DNA of 64,000 nt from JAGPUQ01 sp036961295 (GTDB lineage Bacteria; Pseudomonadota; Gammaproteobacteria; Pseudomonadales; Porticoccaceae): positions 868,001 through 932,000 of the forward strand of contig JBALVX010000001.1 of NCBI GenBank assembly GCA_036961295.1, in the 5' to 3' direction. Under the pieces are notes generated by a model. It did no database searches and was not told the DNA's origin. It was given only the letters and a program-made list of their open reading frames with translations. Positions 52,340 through 61,337 of this stretch are shown piece by piece. Made by a program: the position numbers and the translations under genes. Positions within the stretch are counted from its first letter, which is position 1, and each line of letters begins with the position of its first letter.

Positions 52340-54391
52340 TTATTCGATACTTGTTAAGTACTCGACAAATTCTGTTTCATTTATAGTCGGCACATTCAGG
52401 GCTTCTGCCTTTGCCAGCTTCGACCCCGCCTTGTCGCCCGCTACTACCCGGGTGGTATTAGCCGACACACTACCCGCAACCTTCGCGCCAAGCGCTTCGA
52501 GTCGAGCCTTAGCGTCGCTTCGCATCATTGTGGTTAATGTGCCCGTCAACACCCAGGTTTGTCCACTCAAGGGTAGAGAACCTTGCTCCTGGACCTCAAT
52601 ATCCGGCCAGTGCACGCCCGCGTCGCGCAAATCGCCAATCACTTTCAAGGTATCCGTGTTGGTAAAAAACTGCCTTACAAAACCAGCGACTATCGGCCCC
52701 ACGTCGGCAACGCTTTTAAGACTGTCTTCATCGGCCTCTTGCAGGCTTTCCAGCGAACCAAAGTGCTGCGCCAATGAACGCGCCGTGGCCTTGCCGACTT
52801 CGCGAATACCCAGGGCATATAAAAACCGCGGCAGTGTAGTTTGTTTCGAGGCCTCAATGGCGGCCACTAAATTGCTTGCCGATTTTTCTGCCAGGCGTTC
52901 CAGCGCCGCTAATTCCGTGACTTTTAGGTGATATATATCCGGCAGGGAATGTATGCAACCGGCATCGACCAACTGATCTACCAATTTATCGCCCAGCCCT
53001 TCAATATCCAGGGCATCGCGAGAGGCAAAGTGTTTAATCGCCTGCTTGCGCTGAGCCGGGCAAATTAATCCCGCGGTACAACGCACGGCGGCCTCGCCTT
53101 CAATGCGCGATAACGCTGACTCACAGGCCGGGCAGTACTCCGGGAATACAATGGCTCGGGCGCTACTCGGCCGTTTCTCCAGCAGCACTCGCGCAACTTG
53201 AGGAATCACATCCCCCGCCCGCCGCACCACCACGGTGTCTTTAACCTTTACGCCTAGCCGAGTAATTTCATCCCGGTTATGCAAGGTCGCGTTGGACACC
53301 GTAACGCCACCCACAAACACCGGATCGAGACGCGCCACCGGCGTGATAGCGCCGGTGCGACCTACCTGAAACTCCACATCCAGCAGTTGTGTCGTCGCCT
53401 CTTCGGCCGGAAATTTGCGGGCAATCGCCCAACGCGGTGCCCGCGCCACAAAACCCAGTTGCTGCTGATGGTCGAGCCGATTCACCTTAAACACGATACC
53501 GTCAATGTCGTAATTAAGTGTCGCTCTGAGTTCATTCGCCTTTTGATAATAGGCGACGCAAGCATCGATATTGGCGGCGGTTTCCAGTAAGGGGCTAATC
53601 AAAAAACCCCACAGGTTTAACTGGTTTAAAATTTCGACATGGGTGGCTGGTAACGTCCAGCCTTCGCTAATCCCGACACTGTAAACACACAGCTCCAGTG
53701 GTCGAGCCGCAGTAATTTTAGAATCCAGCTGTCGGAGGCTGCCCGCCGCCGCATTGCGTGGATTGATAAAGACCTTTTCATCCGCCGCTTCGGCACGTGC
53801 GTTGAAGGCCTTAAAACCCGCCAGCGGCATGTAGACCTCGCCGCGCACTTCGAGCAAGGACGGAATGTTATCGCCACTTAAACACAGCGGCACCGAGGCA
53901 ATGGTGCGTAAATTGAGCGTAATATCTTCGCCAGTTTCACCGTCGCCCCGAGTCGCACCGCGCTCAAACACCCCGTCGCGATACAGCAGGCTAACGGCCA
54001 GACCATCGAGTTTGGGTTCGCAGGCGTATTCCAGAGCAGCTTGCTGCCCCTCCTCGGCTTCGAGCTTAAGCCGCTCCCGCATCCGACGGTCAAACTCCTC
54101 CAGTTCGGTATCGTCGAAGGCATTATTGAGAGACAACATCGGTAGTTCGTGGCGCACTTGTTTAAACGCCGGCAGCGGCGGCGCGCCAACCCGTTGTGTG
54201 GGCGAATCTGGGCTTAACAGTTGCGGGTATTGTTGTTCGAGGTCTTGCAGGCGTCGCAGCAGTTGGTCGTACTCGCTGTCGTTGATGACGGGATCATCGT
54301 GAACGTAGTAACGCTGGTTGTGTTGGTTAAGCAGATCTCGCAGTTCTGTCGCCTGATTGATAAGCTCTGCTGATGGTGAGGTGTGCCCCAT
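52340..54391 (-). CDS. ligA: NAD-dependent DNA ligase
   Basis: Replicative DNA ligase of 683 residues. The Ia domain opens the protein (QHNQRYYVHDDPVINDSEYDQLL), and the nucleotidyl-accepting lysine is in CEPKLDGLAVSLL (Lys127). An OB fold follows, then a four-Cys zinc finger (CPACES...CTAGLICPAQ), helix-hairpin-helix repeats and a C-terminal BRCT domain (TWVLTGTLTTMMRSDAKARLEALGAKV). It lies 7 nt after zipA. Confidence 0.97.
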   Translation of the reverse strand: MGHTSPSAELINQATELRDLLNQHNQRYYVHDDPVINDSEYDQLLRRLQDLEQQYPQLLSPDSPTQRVGAPPLPAFKQVRHELPMLSLNNAFDDTELEEFDRRMRERLKLEAEEGQQAALEYACEPKLDGLAVSLLYRDGVFERGATRGDGETGEDITLNLRTIASVPLCLSGDNIPSLLEVRGEVYMPLAGFKAFNARAEAADEKVFINPRNAAAGSLRQLDSKITAARPLELCVYSVGISEGWTLPATHVEILNQLNLWGFLISPLLETAANIDACVAYYQKANELRATLNYDIDGIVFKVNRLDHQQQLGFVARAPRWAIARKFPAEEATTQLLDVEFQVGRTGAITPVARLDPVFVGGVTVSNATLHNRDEITRLGVKVKDTVVVRRAGDVIPQVARVLLEKRPSSARAIVFPEYCPACESALSRIEGEAAVRCTAGLICPAQRKQAIKHFASRDALDIEGLGDKLVDQLVDAGCIHSLPDIYHLKVTELAALERLAEKSASNLVAAIEASKQTTLPRFLYALGIREVGKATARSLAQHFGSLESLQEADEDSLKSVADVGPIVAGFVRQFFTNTDTLKVIGDLRDAGVHWPDIEVQEQGSLPLSGQTWVLTGTLTTMMRSDAKARLEALGAKVAGSVSANTTRVVAGDKAGSKLAKAEALNVPTINETEFVEYLTSIE

Positions 54392-54398
54392 GCCGAAC

Positions 54399-55253
54399 TC
54401 AGGACATGCGGCGGGTATAGTCCACCACCTGTTGGCGACAATGGGCGATAGTCTGGCTGGTGAGTGTACTGCGCTGTTCGTCCTTAAGCTCCCCGTTCAG
54501 GGTTTTCGCGATGGTTTGTACCGAGATGATCATTTCGTCAAACACCTCGAGTGGCTCATCGGTTTGCTCCAGCACCATAAAAAAAGTCAGTCCCGGGCTC
54601 GAAAAATTGTCCATGGTATCCCCATCGAACGTACCCGGGTTAATGGCGTTAGCCAGACTAAACCTCACCGGACCAGAGCCATTTTTCAGACGGTGGCGAT
54701 GGAAAATACCCTGTTCACTGAGATGTAAGCCTTCGGAACTTAAGACTTGCTGTAAGACCTTACCGGCGAATAAGGTGTCTGCCGGGGACATCAAATGCAG
54801 TACGACGGTTTCCAGGGTGTCCGCTTCCTGGCTTGCGTTTGAGTTAGTAGCCTTTCCCGACTGATTGTCAGCAGTCCTTGCACCTGCATCTTCCACACCT
54901 GATTTTTCTACACCGGCATCCTCCAGACCGACTTCCTCCAGACCAAGAGGTACTTGTTCCAGTTCCCGAAACGCCCGGGTGACGTTGTACATTTCCTGCT
55001 CGGCGGCATTGCGAATTTCGTCGTTTACTTGATCGGCAGTTTCTTCGTCGCGATAGCCCACCACCCTGGCACCACCACTAGGTAACTCGCTGCTGCGCTC
55101 CTCAAAGTCATCTTCAAAAATAGGTTGCTTGCGAATACTGCTGCGTAAAATGCCTTCACGGCCGGAACGAATCCGCCGCAAGCCGTCGAGGATAATGCCT
55201 AGCACCACTAGAACCCCTAAGGTAATCAGTATTTCGCGAGAACCAAAATTCAT
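54399..55253 (-). CDS. zipA: Cell division protein ZipA
   Basis: Tethers FtsZ to the membrane, 284 residues. An N-terminal helix (ILITLGVLVVLGIILDGLRRIR) is followed by an acidic linker and a C-terminal FtsZ-binding domain (VVLHLMSPADTLFAGKVLQQVLSS onward). The linker carries four near-repeats of a 5-residue unit (GLEEV-GLEDA-GVEKS-GVEDA). Between smc and ligA, the common gammaproteobacterial order. Confidence 0.93.
   Translation of the reverse strand: MNFGSREILITLGVLVVLGIILDGLRRIRSGREGILRSSIRKQPIFEDDFEERSSELPSGGARVVGYRDEETADQVNDEIRNAAEQEMYNVTRAFRELEQVPLGLEEVGLEDAGVEKSGVEDAGARTADNQSGKATNSNASQEADTLETVVLHLMSPADTLFAGKVLQQVLSSEGLHLSEQGIFHRHRLKNGSGPVRFSLANAINPGTFDGDTMDNFSSPGLTFFMVLEQTDEPLEVFDEMIISVQTIAKTLNGELKDEQRSTLTSQTIAHCRQQVVDYTRRMS
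54883..54942 (-). repeat. Four 15-bp tandem repeats in the zipA linker
   Basis: Units at 54883-54897, 54898-54912, 54913-54927 and 54928-54942 share a CC(T/G)....TC.(A/C)(A/G)A frame on the plus strand and encode the repeated GLE/GVE pentapeptides. Confidence 0.85.
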
Positions 55254-55327
55254 AATTTAGATCTTAATAGTTTACATTAGAAAAAATAGATAACATATTA
55301 ATTTATAATAACTTATACCGAAAAATT

Positions 55328-58300
55328 CTAGGCTTGAGCTAACTGTACGGCTTCATCTACATCGACCGACACCAGGCGAGACACCCCGGGTTCATGCATC
55401 GTTACGCCCATTAACTGGGTGGCAATTTCCATCGATATTTTATTGTGGGTAATATAAATAAACTGCACTTTTTCAGACATCTCTTTAACCATCTGCGCGT
55501 AGCGTGCGGTGTTCACATCATCCAGGGGCGCATCGACTTCGTCCAGCATACAAAATGGTGCGGGGTTGAGGTGAAAAATAGAGAACACCAGCGCAATTGC
55601 AGTCAGCGCCTTTTCACCACCCGACAGCAGATGGATTGTCGCATTTTTCTTGCCCGGTGGTTGCGCCATAATCGTCACCCCGGTATTCAGCAGATCATCA
55701 CCCGTCAACTCCAGATAGGCGTGACCGCCGCCAAACAGTTTTGGAAACAATTGTTTTAGCGAGGTATTCACCTGCTCAAAGGTTTCTTTAAAGCGGGTAC
55801 GAGTTTCTCGATCAATTTTACGAATCGCACCTTCAAGAGTTTCCAGAGCATCGTTAAGTTCTGCGTTTTGAGTATCGAGGTAGACTTTTCGTTCCGACGA
55901 CTGCTGAAATTCTTCCACCGCAGCCAGGTTAATGGCACCTAAGCGCTGAATGCGGCGATCCAGTTGCGATAGTTGTTCTTGCCAATCCGCCGGGTCGGCG
56001 TCATCGCCAAGCTCTTTCAGCAAATCGTCCAGCACATAGTTGCTTGCTTCAATTTGCTCCACCACGGTACCGGCGCGGGTCGCGGCCTCTTGCGCTTTTA
56101 AACGCAGCCGCTCGAGACTCTCGCGTAAGACCTCAATACGCTTTTCAGTTTCTGCACGCTTATTTTCTTCGCCGCGTAAACTGAACTCGGTTTCTTCCAT
56201 CACCTTGCGGGCATCACCAAGCTGTTTTTCAACATCCAGACGCACAGTAAGCCGCCCTTGCAAGTTTGCCTGTAATTCGACGCTAGGGTCCGTTTGCTGC
56301 TGATGGTTTTGATCCAGATCGGTGCGGCGCTCGCGCAGGCGCTTCACCTGCACTTCGAGTCGCGTAAGACCTTCGCGGGCAGCGCCCAACTGAGTATTTA
56401 GCGAGCGCTCGCGCAGATCGAGCTCATGTAAATGTTCGCGATTACGCCGGGTTTTTTCCCGTGCAGTCTCTAATTCCTGCTGCAACTGCTCGCGCCCTTG
56501 CTGTAATTCACGGCGTCGATCTTCATCGCCCTTCATCTGTTCAACGGCGGTTTCCAACACACCTCTGGCTTCGGCCAATTGCGCCGTTTCCTGGCTCTTC
56601 AAGGCACGTGCACTCTCGATATCTTTCGCCAGGCGACCGCGCCGCCCTTCCAGCTCCGTAAACTTAGCGCGCTCGGCACTTAGGCGCGAACGCACATCGG
56701 CATAGGCACTTTGAAACTGTGACAAACCAAGGTCTAGCTGACTACGTTTGTTTTCTACCTCGGCTTGCGCTGCTTCAGCCTCGGTTTGCTCAGTTTCCAA
56801 CTGTTCGATACGGCCTTCCGCCTGGGTAATATCCTTGCTTAACTGCTCCAGTTCGCGCTTGCGCTCCAACACGCCAGACGCCGCATCCTCATCGCGAATC
56901 AAACGCAACCAGCTCGCGCCAAGCCAAACACCATCGCGGGTAATTATCGATTCTCCAGCTCCGAGGCTTGCGCGCTTGCTCCAGGCTTCGTCGAGACCAT
57001 CAACGGCATAAACACCGTCAAATAAGCCTGCCACGTAATTTTGACTGCCACTGACTTTCGCCGCTAATGATGCCAAACCAGCTACTCCAGTCGAACTTGC
57101 TGTGCCCGGCTCAACCACACACACGCGCCCAGACTCCAGGTCGGTCACGCCCGTTACATTTTGTACAGACTCAACACAGACTGCCTGTAGATCAGCGCCC
57201 AATACCGTTTCAACGGCGCGCTCCCAGCCCGGCTCTACGCTAAGGGCATCGGCAAGGCGTTGGTTATCGTTGAGCTTGCGCGCACTCAGCCAGTCGCCCA
57301 CGTCGCCGGTATCTTTAAGCGCCGCTTCCTGCAAGGCTTCGAGAGCCGACCTGCGGCCCCGCTGCGTTTGCAAGGTTGCCCTGGCCTCATTCAATGCGGT
57401 AGCAATATCAACCTGCTGGTGGCGAGTTTTAGTAATAATGCCGGACACCGATAACAACTCGACACGGCACTGCTCAACTTGCTGCTCATTACTGGCGAGC
57501 TGCTCGGTGAGCGCGCTCAGTTCCAGGCCCGGCTCAGAATCGCCCAGCTCATTCAATTCGGCTTCGTAGCCAGCCATCCGCTCACCCAGGCGTTTAATGG
57601 CTAATTCAAGGTGCTGAATACGCGCCTGATCCACCTCTACGCGCCGAGACACTTCGGCAGCTGAGCCGTTAAACTCGTCCCACTCCTGCTGTGATCTCTG
57701 CGTCTTCTGCTCGGCAGTTTGTCGAGTGGCCGTGGCTTGCTCCGACTCCTGTCGAGCCGCCGCCAGAGCGGGAGCGATTTCTTTTAACTCGGCGTCCCAG
57801 CCGGCAATTTTGCTGCGGTCCTCTTCAAGATGACGACTCGACTCAGACAAGTTACGTTCTGTTTGCTCCATATCACCTTGCAACTCGCCCGCGCGATCCT
57901 GGGCGTGCTTAATGGATTGCTCCAGGGCAGAAATCTCAGCGCCCGCCGCGTAAAATGCCTCCTGAACACTGCTCAACGCATCCGAATTAGCTGAATGGCC
58001 AACGCGCAAACGTTCGATGCTAGCCTCCACGCCCCTACGCTCGGCAACCTGTGCTTCCATTTTGGTTTCTTCGTCCCGAATCACACTTTGCTGCTGTTCG
58101 GACGAGTTATTGTAGGCTCGCCAGTTAAGCGCCAGGTGCTGCGCGTTGAGCAAACGCTCCTCGCGCTTCAATACTTTGTATTTCTCTGCCGAAGCCGCCT
58201 GGCGTTCAAGGCGCTGTAACTGGCGGCCCAACTCGTCGCGTATGTCGGTAAGGCGCTCCAGGTTTTCACGGGTACGATGAATACGGTTTTCAGTATCCTT

Positions 58301-58831
58301 GCGCCGCTCCTTGTACTTAGAAATACCCGCCGCTTCTTCGATATAAACCCTCAATTCGTCGGGTTTGGATTCGATCAAATTGGAGATCATGCCCTGTTCG
58401 ATAATGGCGTAGCTACGCGGCCCCAGGCCGGTGCCGAGAAACACATCGGTGACATCCCGCCGCCGACATTTACTGCCATTAAGAAAGTACAACGACTGCC
58501 CATCGCGCATCACTTTGCGTTTGATGGAAATTTCGTTGTAACCGGCATATTCGCCGACCATGGTGCCGTCTGAATTATCAAATATCAGCTCAATAGAGGC
58601 CTGGGCCACCGGCTTGCGACCGCCGGAACCGTTAAAAATGACATCTGCCATGGACTCGCCGCGCAGGTGCTTGGCCGAACTTTCGCCCATCACCCAACGT
58701 ACAGCATCGATAATATTGGACTTACCGCAACCGTTTGGACCGACAACGGCACATAAACTGCCCGGAAAATTTACGGTGGTGGGATCCACAAAGGATTTAA
58801 ACCCCGCCAATTTGATACACTTGAGACGCAT
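55328..58831 (-). CDS. smc: Chromosome segregation protein SMC
   Basis: Condensin ATPase of 1167 residues. Walker A GPNGCGKS is at residues 31-38. Two long coiled coils flank a hinge near residues 500-640, where GAGESIITRDGVWLGASW is hinge-like. The C-terminal head has the signature LSGGEKALTAIALVFSIF and Walker B FCMLDEVDAPLDD. It works with ScpA and ScpB encoded at 43-45 kb. First gene of smc-zipA-ligA, divergent from trmL. Confidence 0.97.
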   Translation of the reverse strand: MRLKCIKLAGFKSFVDPTTVNFPGSLCAVVGPNGCGKSNIIDAVRWVMGESSAKHLRGESMADVIFNGSGGRKPVAQASIELIFDNSDGTMVGEYAGYNEISIKRKVMRDGQSLYFLNGSKCRRRDVTDVFLGTGLGPRSYAIIEQGMISNLIESKPDELRVYIEEAAGISKYKERRKDTENRIHRTRENLERLTDIRDELGRQLQRLERQAASAEKYKVLKREERLLNAQHLALNWRAYNNSSEQQQSVIRDEETKMEAQVAERRGVEASIERLRVGHSANSDALSSVQEAFYAAGAEISALEQSIKHAQDRAGELQGDMEQTERNLSESSRHLEEDRSKIAGWDAELKEIAPALAAARQESEQATATRQTAEQKTQRSQQEWDEFNGSAAEVSRRVEVDQARIQHLELAIKRLGERMAGYEAELNELGDSEPGLELSALTEQLASNEQQVEQCRVELLSVSGIITKTRHQQVDIATALNEARATLQTQRGRRSALEALQEAALKDTGDVGDWLSARKLNDNQRLADALSVEPGWERAVETVLGADLQAVCVESVQNVTGVTDLESGRVCVVEPGTASSTGVAGLASLAAKVSGSQNYVAGLFDGVYAVDGLDEAWSKRASLGAGESIITRDGVWLGASWLRLIRDEDAASGVLERKRELEQLSKDITQAEGRIEQLETEQTEAEAAQAEVENKRSQLDLGLSQFQSAYADVRSRLSAERAKFTELEGRRGRLAKDIESARALKSQETAQLAEARGVLETAVEQMKGDEDRRRELQQGREQLQQELETAREKTRRNREHLHELDLRERSLNTQLGAAREGLTRLEVQVKRLRERRTDLDQNHQQQTDPSVELQANLQGRLTVRLDVEKQLGDARKVMEETEFSLRGEENKRAETEKRIEVLRESLERLRLKAQEAATRAGTVVEQIEASNYVLDDLLKELGDDADPADWQEQLSQLDRRIQRLGAINLAAVEEFQQSSERKVYLDTQNAELNDALETLEGAIRKIDRETRTRFKETFEQVNTSLKQLFPKLFGGGHAYLELTGDDLLNTGVTIMAQPPGKKNATIHLLSGGEKALTAIALVFSIFHLNPAPFCMLDEVDAPLDDVNTARYAQMVKEMSEKVQFIYITHNKISMEIATQLMGVTMHEPGVSRLVSVDVDEAVQLAQA

Positions 58832-58996
58832 TAAGTCGTTCTAATCCTTGTTTTTAGAGCGCCCTTACATAGGGTCGCGTTCGGGATTTTACACGCTGTA
58901 CAATCCTGAACAAGAGTGTTTACTCATACGGTGGTAAAACAGTGCGTTTCCGGCACTTATTGCACCTCATTTTCACCCATTGGAAGCCTTACCCGA

Positions 58997-59461
58997 ATGC
59001 TCCACGTAGTCCTTTTTGAACCCGAAATTCCACCCAACACCGGCAACATTATCCGTCTTTGCGCCAATACCGGCTGCCAACTGCATTTGATCGAACCCCT
59101 GGGCTTTGCCATGGACGACAAACGCCTACGCAGGGCTGGGCTCGATTATCAGGAGTGGCAAGCCGTCCAAAATCATCCCAATTGGGCAGCTTGTAAAGAA
59201 GCGCTGGGTACGGCACGTATCTTCGCCTACACCACCAAAGCTCAGGCCCGCTACGATGCGGTGCAATACCAGACCGACGATGCCCTGGTGTTTGGCCCGG
59301 AAACCCGGGGCCTGCCCAGCGATATACTCGACAGCTTGCCCGCTGAACAGCGCCTGCGTATTCCTATGCGCCCCGACAACCGCAGCATGAATCTATCAAA
59401 CTCCGTTGCGGTTGCCGTCTACGAAGTCTGGCGGCAACTGGACTTTACTGGAGCCTCCTGA
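58997..59461 (+). CDS. trmL: tRNA (cytidine/uridine-34-2'-O)-methyltransferase TrmL
   Basis: SPOUT methyltransferase for the tRNA wobble base, 154 residues. VLFEPEIPPNTGNIIRLCANTG opens the protein, FGPETRGLPSDIL is the central motif, and IPMRPDNRSMNLSNSVAVAVYE forms the AdoMet-binding knot. The start at 58997 matches the family N-terminus; the frame extends to 58916 without similarity. Its TGA overlaps the region just before the flavodoxin start. Confidence 0.96.
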   Translation: MLHVVLFEPEIPPNTGNIIRLCANTGCQLHLIEPLGFAMDDKRLRRAGLDYQEWQAVQNHPNWAACKEALGTARIFAYTTKAQARYDAVQYQTDDALVFGPETRGLPSDILDSLPAEQRLRIPMRPDNRSMNLSNSVAVAVYEVWRQLDFTGAS

Positions 59462-60016
59462 GTGTCGGACCAGCACATACCCGCAGCCACGCCTATAAGA
59501 ACGGTAGCGAAAATCGGCCTGTTTTACGGCTCGTCGACCTGCTACACCGAGATCGCTGCCGAAAAAATCCGTGACTGCATTGGCCCCGAATATGTTGCCC
59601 TGCACAACATCAACACCAGCCCCCTGAGCTTAGCCGACAACTACCGCTATTTAATCTTGGGTATCCCCACCTGGGACTACGGCGAACTTCAAGAGGACTG
59701 GGAGAACCACTGGGAACAACTGGGGCAAATTGACTGGTCAAGCAAAGTGGTCGCAGTCTACGGCCTCGGCGACCAAATCGGTTATCCCCAGTGGTATCAA
59801 GATGCCATGGGTTATTTATGGGCGCGGGTAAAACGACTGGGCGCAACAACCATCGGCGAGTGGCCAACCCTCGGTTATCAGTTTGAGTCTTCGACCGCAC
59901 TGACCGAAGACGGCGAACACTTTGTTGGCCTGGCTCTCGATGACGAAAGTGAGTTTGAACTCAGTGAGGAACGTATTGGGTTGTGGTGCCGGCAGATTAT
60001 GGCTGGATTTGAGTAG
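59462..60016 (+). CDS. fldB: Long-chain flavodoxin (FldB-like)
   Basis: FMN electron carrier of 184 residues. IGLFYGSSTCYTE contains the FMN phosphate loop, GIPTWDYGELQEDW and VYGLGDQIGYPQWYQDAMG bracket the isoalloxazine, and the long-chain insertion is present. The GTG start directly follows the trmL stop. The Cys in the phosphate loop and overall pattern fit FldB better than FldA. Confidence 0.9.
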   Translation: MSDQHIPAATPIRTVAKIGLFYGSSTCYTEIAAEKIRDCIGPEYVALHNINTSPLSLADNYRYLILGIPTWDYGELQEDWENHWEQLGQIDWSSKVVAVYGLGDQIGYPQWYQDAMGYLWARVKRLGATTIGEWPTLGYQFESSTALTEDGEHFVGLALDDESEFELSEERIGLWCRQIMAGFE

Positions 60017-60154
60017 TGTTTTAAAACTGTCCAAGCTTGCAGCAAGGCGAAATTAATATCGCGGACAATATCAAACTAATTACGCCTATCGCGGTTAAAT
60101 TAGACCCACAATAAGAATTATTGATTTATTTTTAATAATCAATATATTGGAAGC

Positions 60155-60277
60155 ATGAATAACCCGGTGCCCGAGAATGAAATACCGCATGAGCCACATA
60201 ACATCCCAAATTGGGGCGATATACTGCACATGCTCGGTTTCGAACATATACTGCAAGCTCAGTTAATTAATAGTTAG
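60155..60277 (+). CDS. Possible 40-residue small ORF at the cassette-island edge
   Basis: An ATG after TTGGAAGC opens a 40-codon frame beginning MNNPVPENEIPHEPHNIP and ending at a TAG that overlaps the GTTAGGT core. It may be a remnant of a cassette gene or chance. I do not recognise the sequence. An AT-rich TATTGATT/AATCAATA hairpin (60119-60144) lies just upstream. Confidence 0.25.
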   Translation: MNNPVPENEIPHEPHNIPNWGDILHMLGFEHILQAQLINS

Positions 60278-60279
60278 GT
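60273..60279 (+). other. Isolated integron R' core site (GTTAGGT)
   Basis: GTTAGGT fits the GTTRRRY core where integron recombination occurs. It lies 15 nt before the first cassette gene, which is the usual distance. No matching left half (RYYYAAC with paired L boxes) was seen upstream, so it looks like the remnant of an attC or attI. Confidence 0.6.
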
Positions 60280-60293
60280 GACTGGAGTATTCC

Positions 60294-60680
60294 ATGAGTG
60301 AATCTGAGATCGCGAATCTTTTCATTGGGCACGTTGATTCTTTCGTAACAATATTGTTCGGATATTTTTCCATTACTTCAGCTTTTCTAGTAGCTTCTTA
60401 TTTGGCTGCTAGGACTATCCCGACTCTCCTCGCATATGTGATGGTATCGCTATATTCAACAGTGGCGCTTGCGCTAATTGGATATGCCCAAAGACACGGA
60501 GTAGTCGCCGTAGCGCTACGTAATGAGTTAAAGCAGCTTGGAGTTGACTGGCACACGGCGGCGACGGAACCCAGCATCATATTGCCCACTTTGCAAAATA
60601 TGATGGTGGTATCAATGCTGGTAATATTTGTGGCTTCAATATGGTATTTCTTTTACGCACGGAACCAAGCTACAGAATGA
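60294..60680 (+). CDS. Small membrane protein encoded by an integron cassette
   Basis: Protein of 128 residues with three predicted membrane helices: VTILFGYFSITSAFLVASYLA, LLAYVMVSLYSTVALALIGY and MVVSMLVIFVASIWYFFYA. A short soluble stretch lies between the second and third. GGAG is 7 nt before the ATG. Bounded by GTTAGGT on the left and an attC on the right, it fits a single-gene cassette of about 558 bp. No family or function is recognised. Confidence 0.75.
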   Translation: MSESEIANLFIGHVDSFVTILFGYFSITSAFLVASYLAARTIPTLLAYVMVSLYSTVALALIGYAQRHGVVAVALRNELKQLGVDWHTAATEPSIILPTLQNMMVVSMLVIFVASIWYFFYARNQATE

Positions 60681-60749
60681 ACCGGGTAGATTCAGTCGCG
60701 ACGCATGGCCGCCCCATTTATTGGAGCCGTAGACAATTGCGATTCGGTC

Positions 60750-60837
60750 ACCTAACTATGCGCTGGAGGGGACTCGGGAAAGTTATGCCTTTAAAAGCTA
60801 ATTTCGGGGCCTCGCCCCTCAGCTTAAGACGTTAGGC
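60750..60837 (+). other. attC recombination site (88 bp)
   Basis: R'' ACCTAAC (60750-60756) matches RYYYAAC, and R' GTTAGGC (60831-60837) matches GTTRRRY. Between them GCTGGAGGGG (60762-60771) pairs with CCCCTCAGC (60815-60823), leaving one unpaired G, the extrahelical base expected of attC. The spacers of 5 and 7 nt are also typical. It separates two gene cassettes. Confidence 0.85.
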
Positions 60838-60843
60838 CTTTAT

Positions 60844-61277
60844 ATGAAAGCATTAGAAATTCTAGTTAATGGCGAACGAAAAGCAATTATCGGAAATCCA
60901 AACATGGAAACTCTTGATTTTGCTTACCGTTATTTTTCCGATGGAAATGTTCGTTGTGTTTCTCACGCTATTTTTGAAACTGATATTGAAGAATCGGTCT
61001 GTGAATATTGGCCAGAAGTTAAATTACACGAAGGAGACACGTAACCCTTCAAATAGTCGAAGTAGCTTCTACCGAAGAAATAGATAAAAGCTTTCCTGGG
61101 ACACATCGAAGAACTAATAGCGGAGGGCTTGAAGTAGCTTGTTCTATATGCGGAAAAACACAAGATGAAGTAAAAAAGATTATAGTAGGGGAAACAGGCA
61201 ACATATGTGAAGAATGTGTAGATTTTAGCTATGAATTAATGGTGTCTGATGGAATTTTATCAAATAATGAGGCCTAA
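60844..61277 (+). pseudogene. Frameshifted cassette gene ending in a ClpX-type C4 zinc finger
   Basis: The ATG at 60844 lies 6 nt after the attC, whose core supplies AGG. The first frame gives 66 residues (MKALEILVNGERK to KLHEGDT) and stops at 61042-61044. Reading the next frame from 61041 continues smoothly as VTLQIVEVASTEEIDKS and then CSICGKTQDEVKKIIVG and NICEECVDFSYELM, ending at 61277. The last part is a clear ClpX-like zinc finger (C-x2-C, C-x2-C). EGDT-VTLQIVE reads as one beta strand, so a single base was probably lost. No slippery site was seen, and no other start codon serves the second part. Confidence 0.75.
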
Positions 61278-61278
61278 C
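61272..61278 (+). other. Isolated integron R'' core site (GCCTAAC)
   Basis: GCCTAAC fits RYYYAAC and overlaps the stop codon of the zinc-finger cassette gene, as expected for the left end of an attC. No L-box pair or GTTRRRY follows before the acyl-CoA dehydrogenase stop at 61338, so the second attC appears truncated. Confidence 0.55.
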
Positions 61279-61337
61279 AATAAAATCAACAATAGATGGG
61301 GCTGTCCGAGATAGATTTTAGATTTAATAAAACCGAC

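Noticed and set aside
60034..60259. Inverted pair AGCTTGCAG (60034-60042) and CTGCAAGCT (60251-60259) as arms of another attC
   Set aside because: The arms are over 200 nt apart, longer than attC sites, and no RYYYAAC core lies beside the left arm; probably chance.
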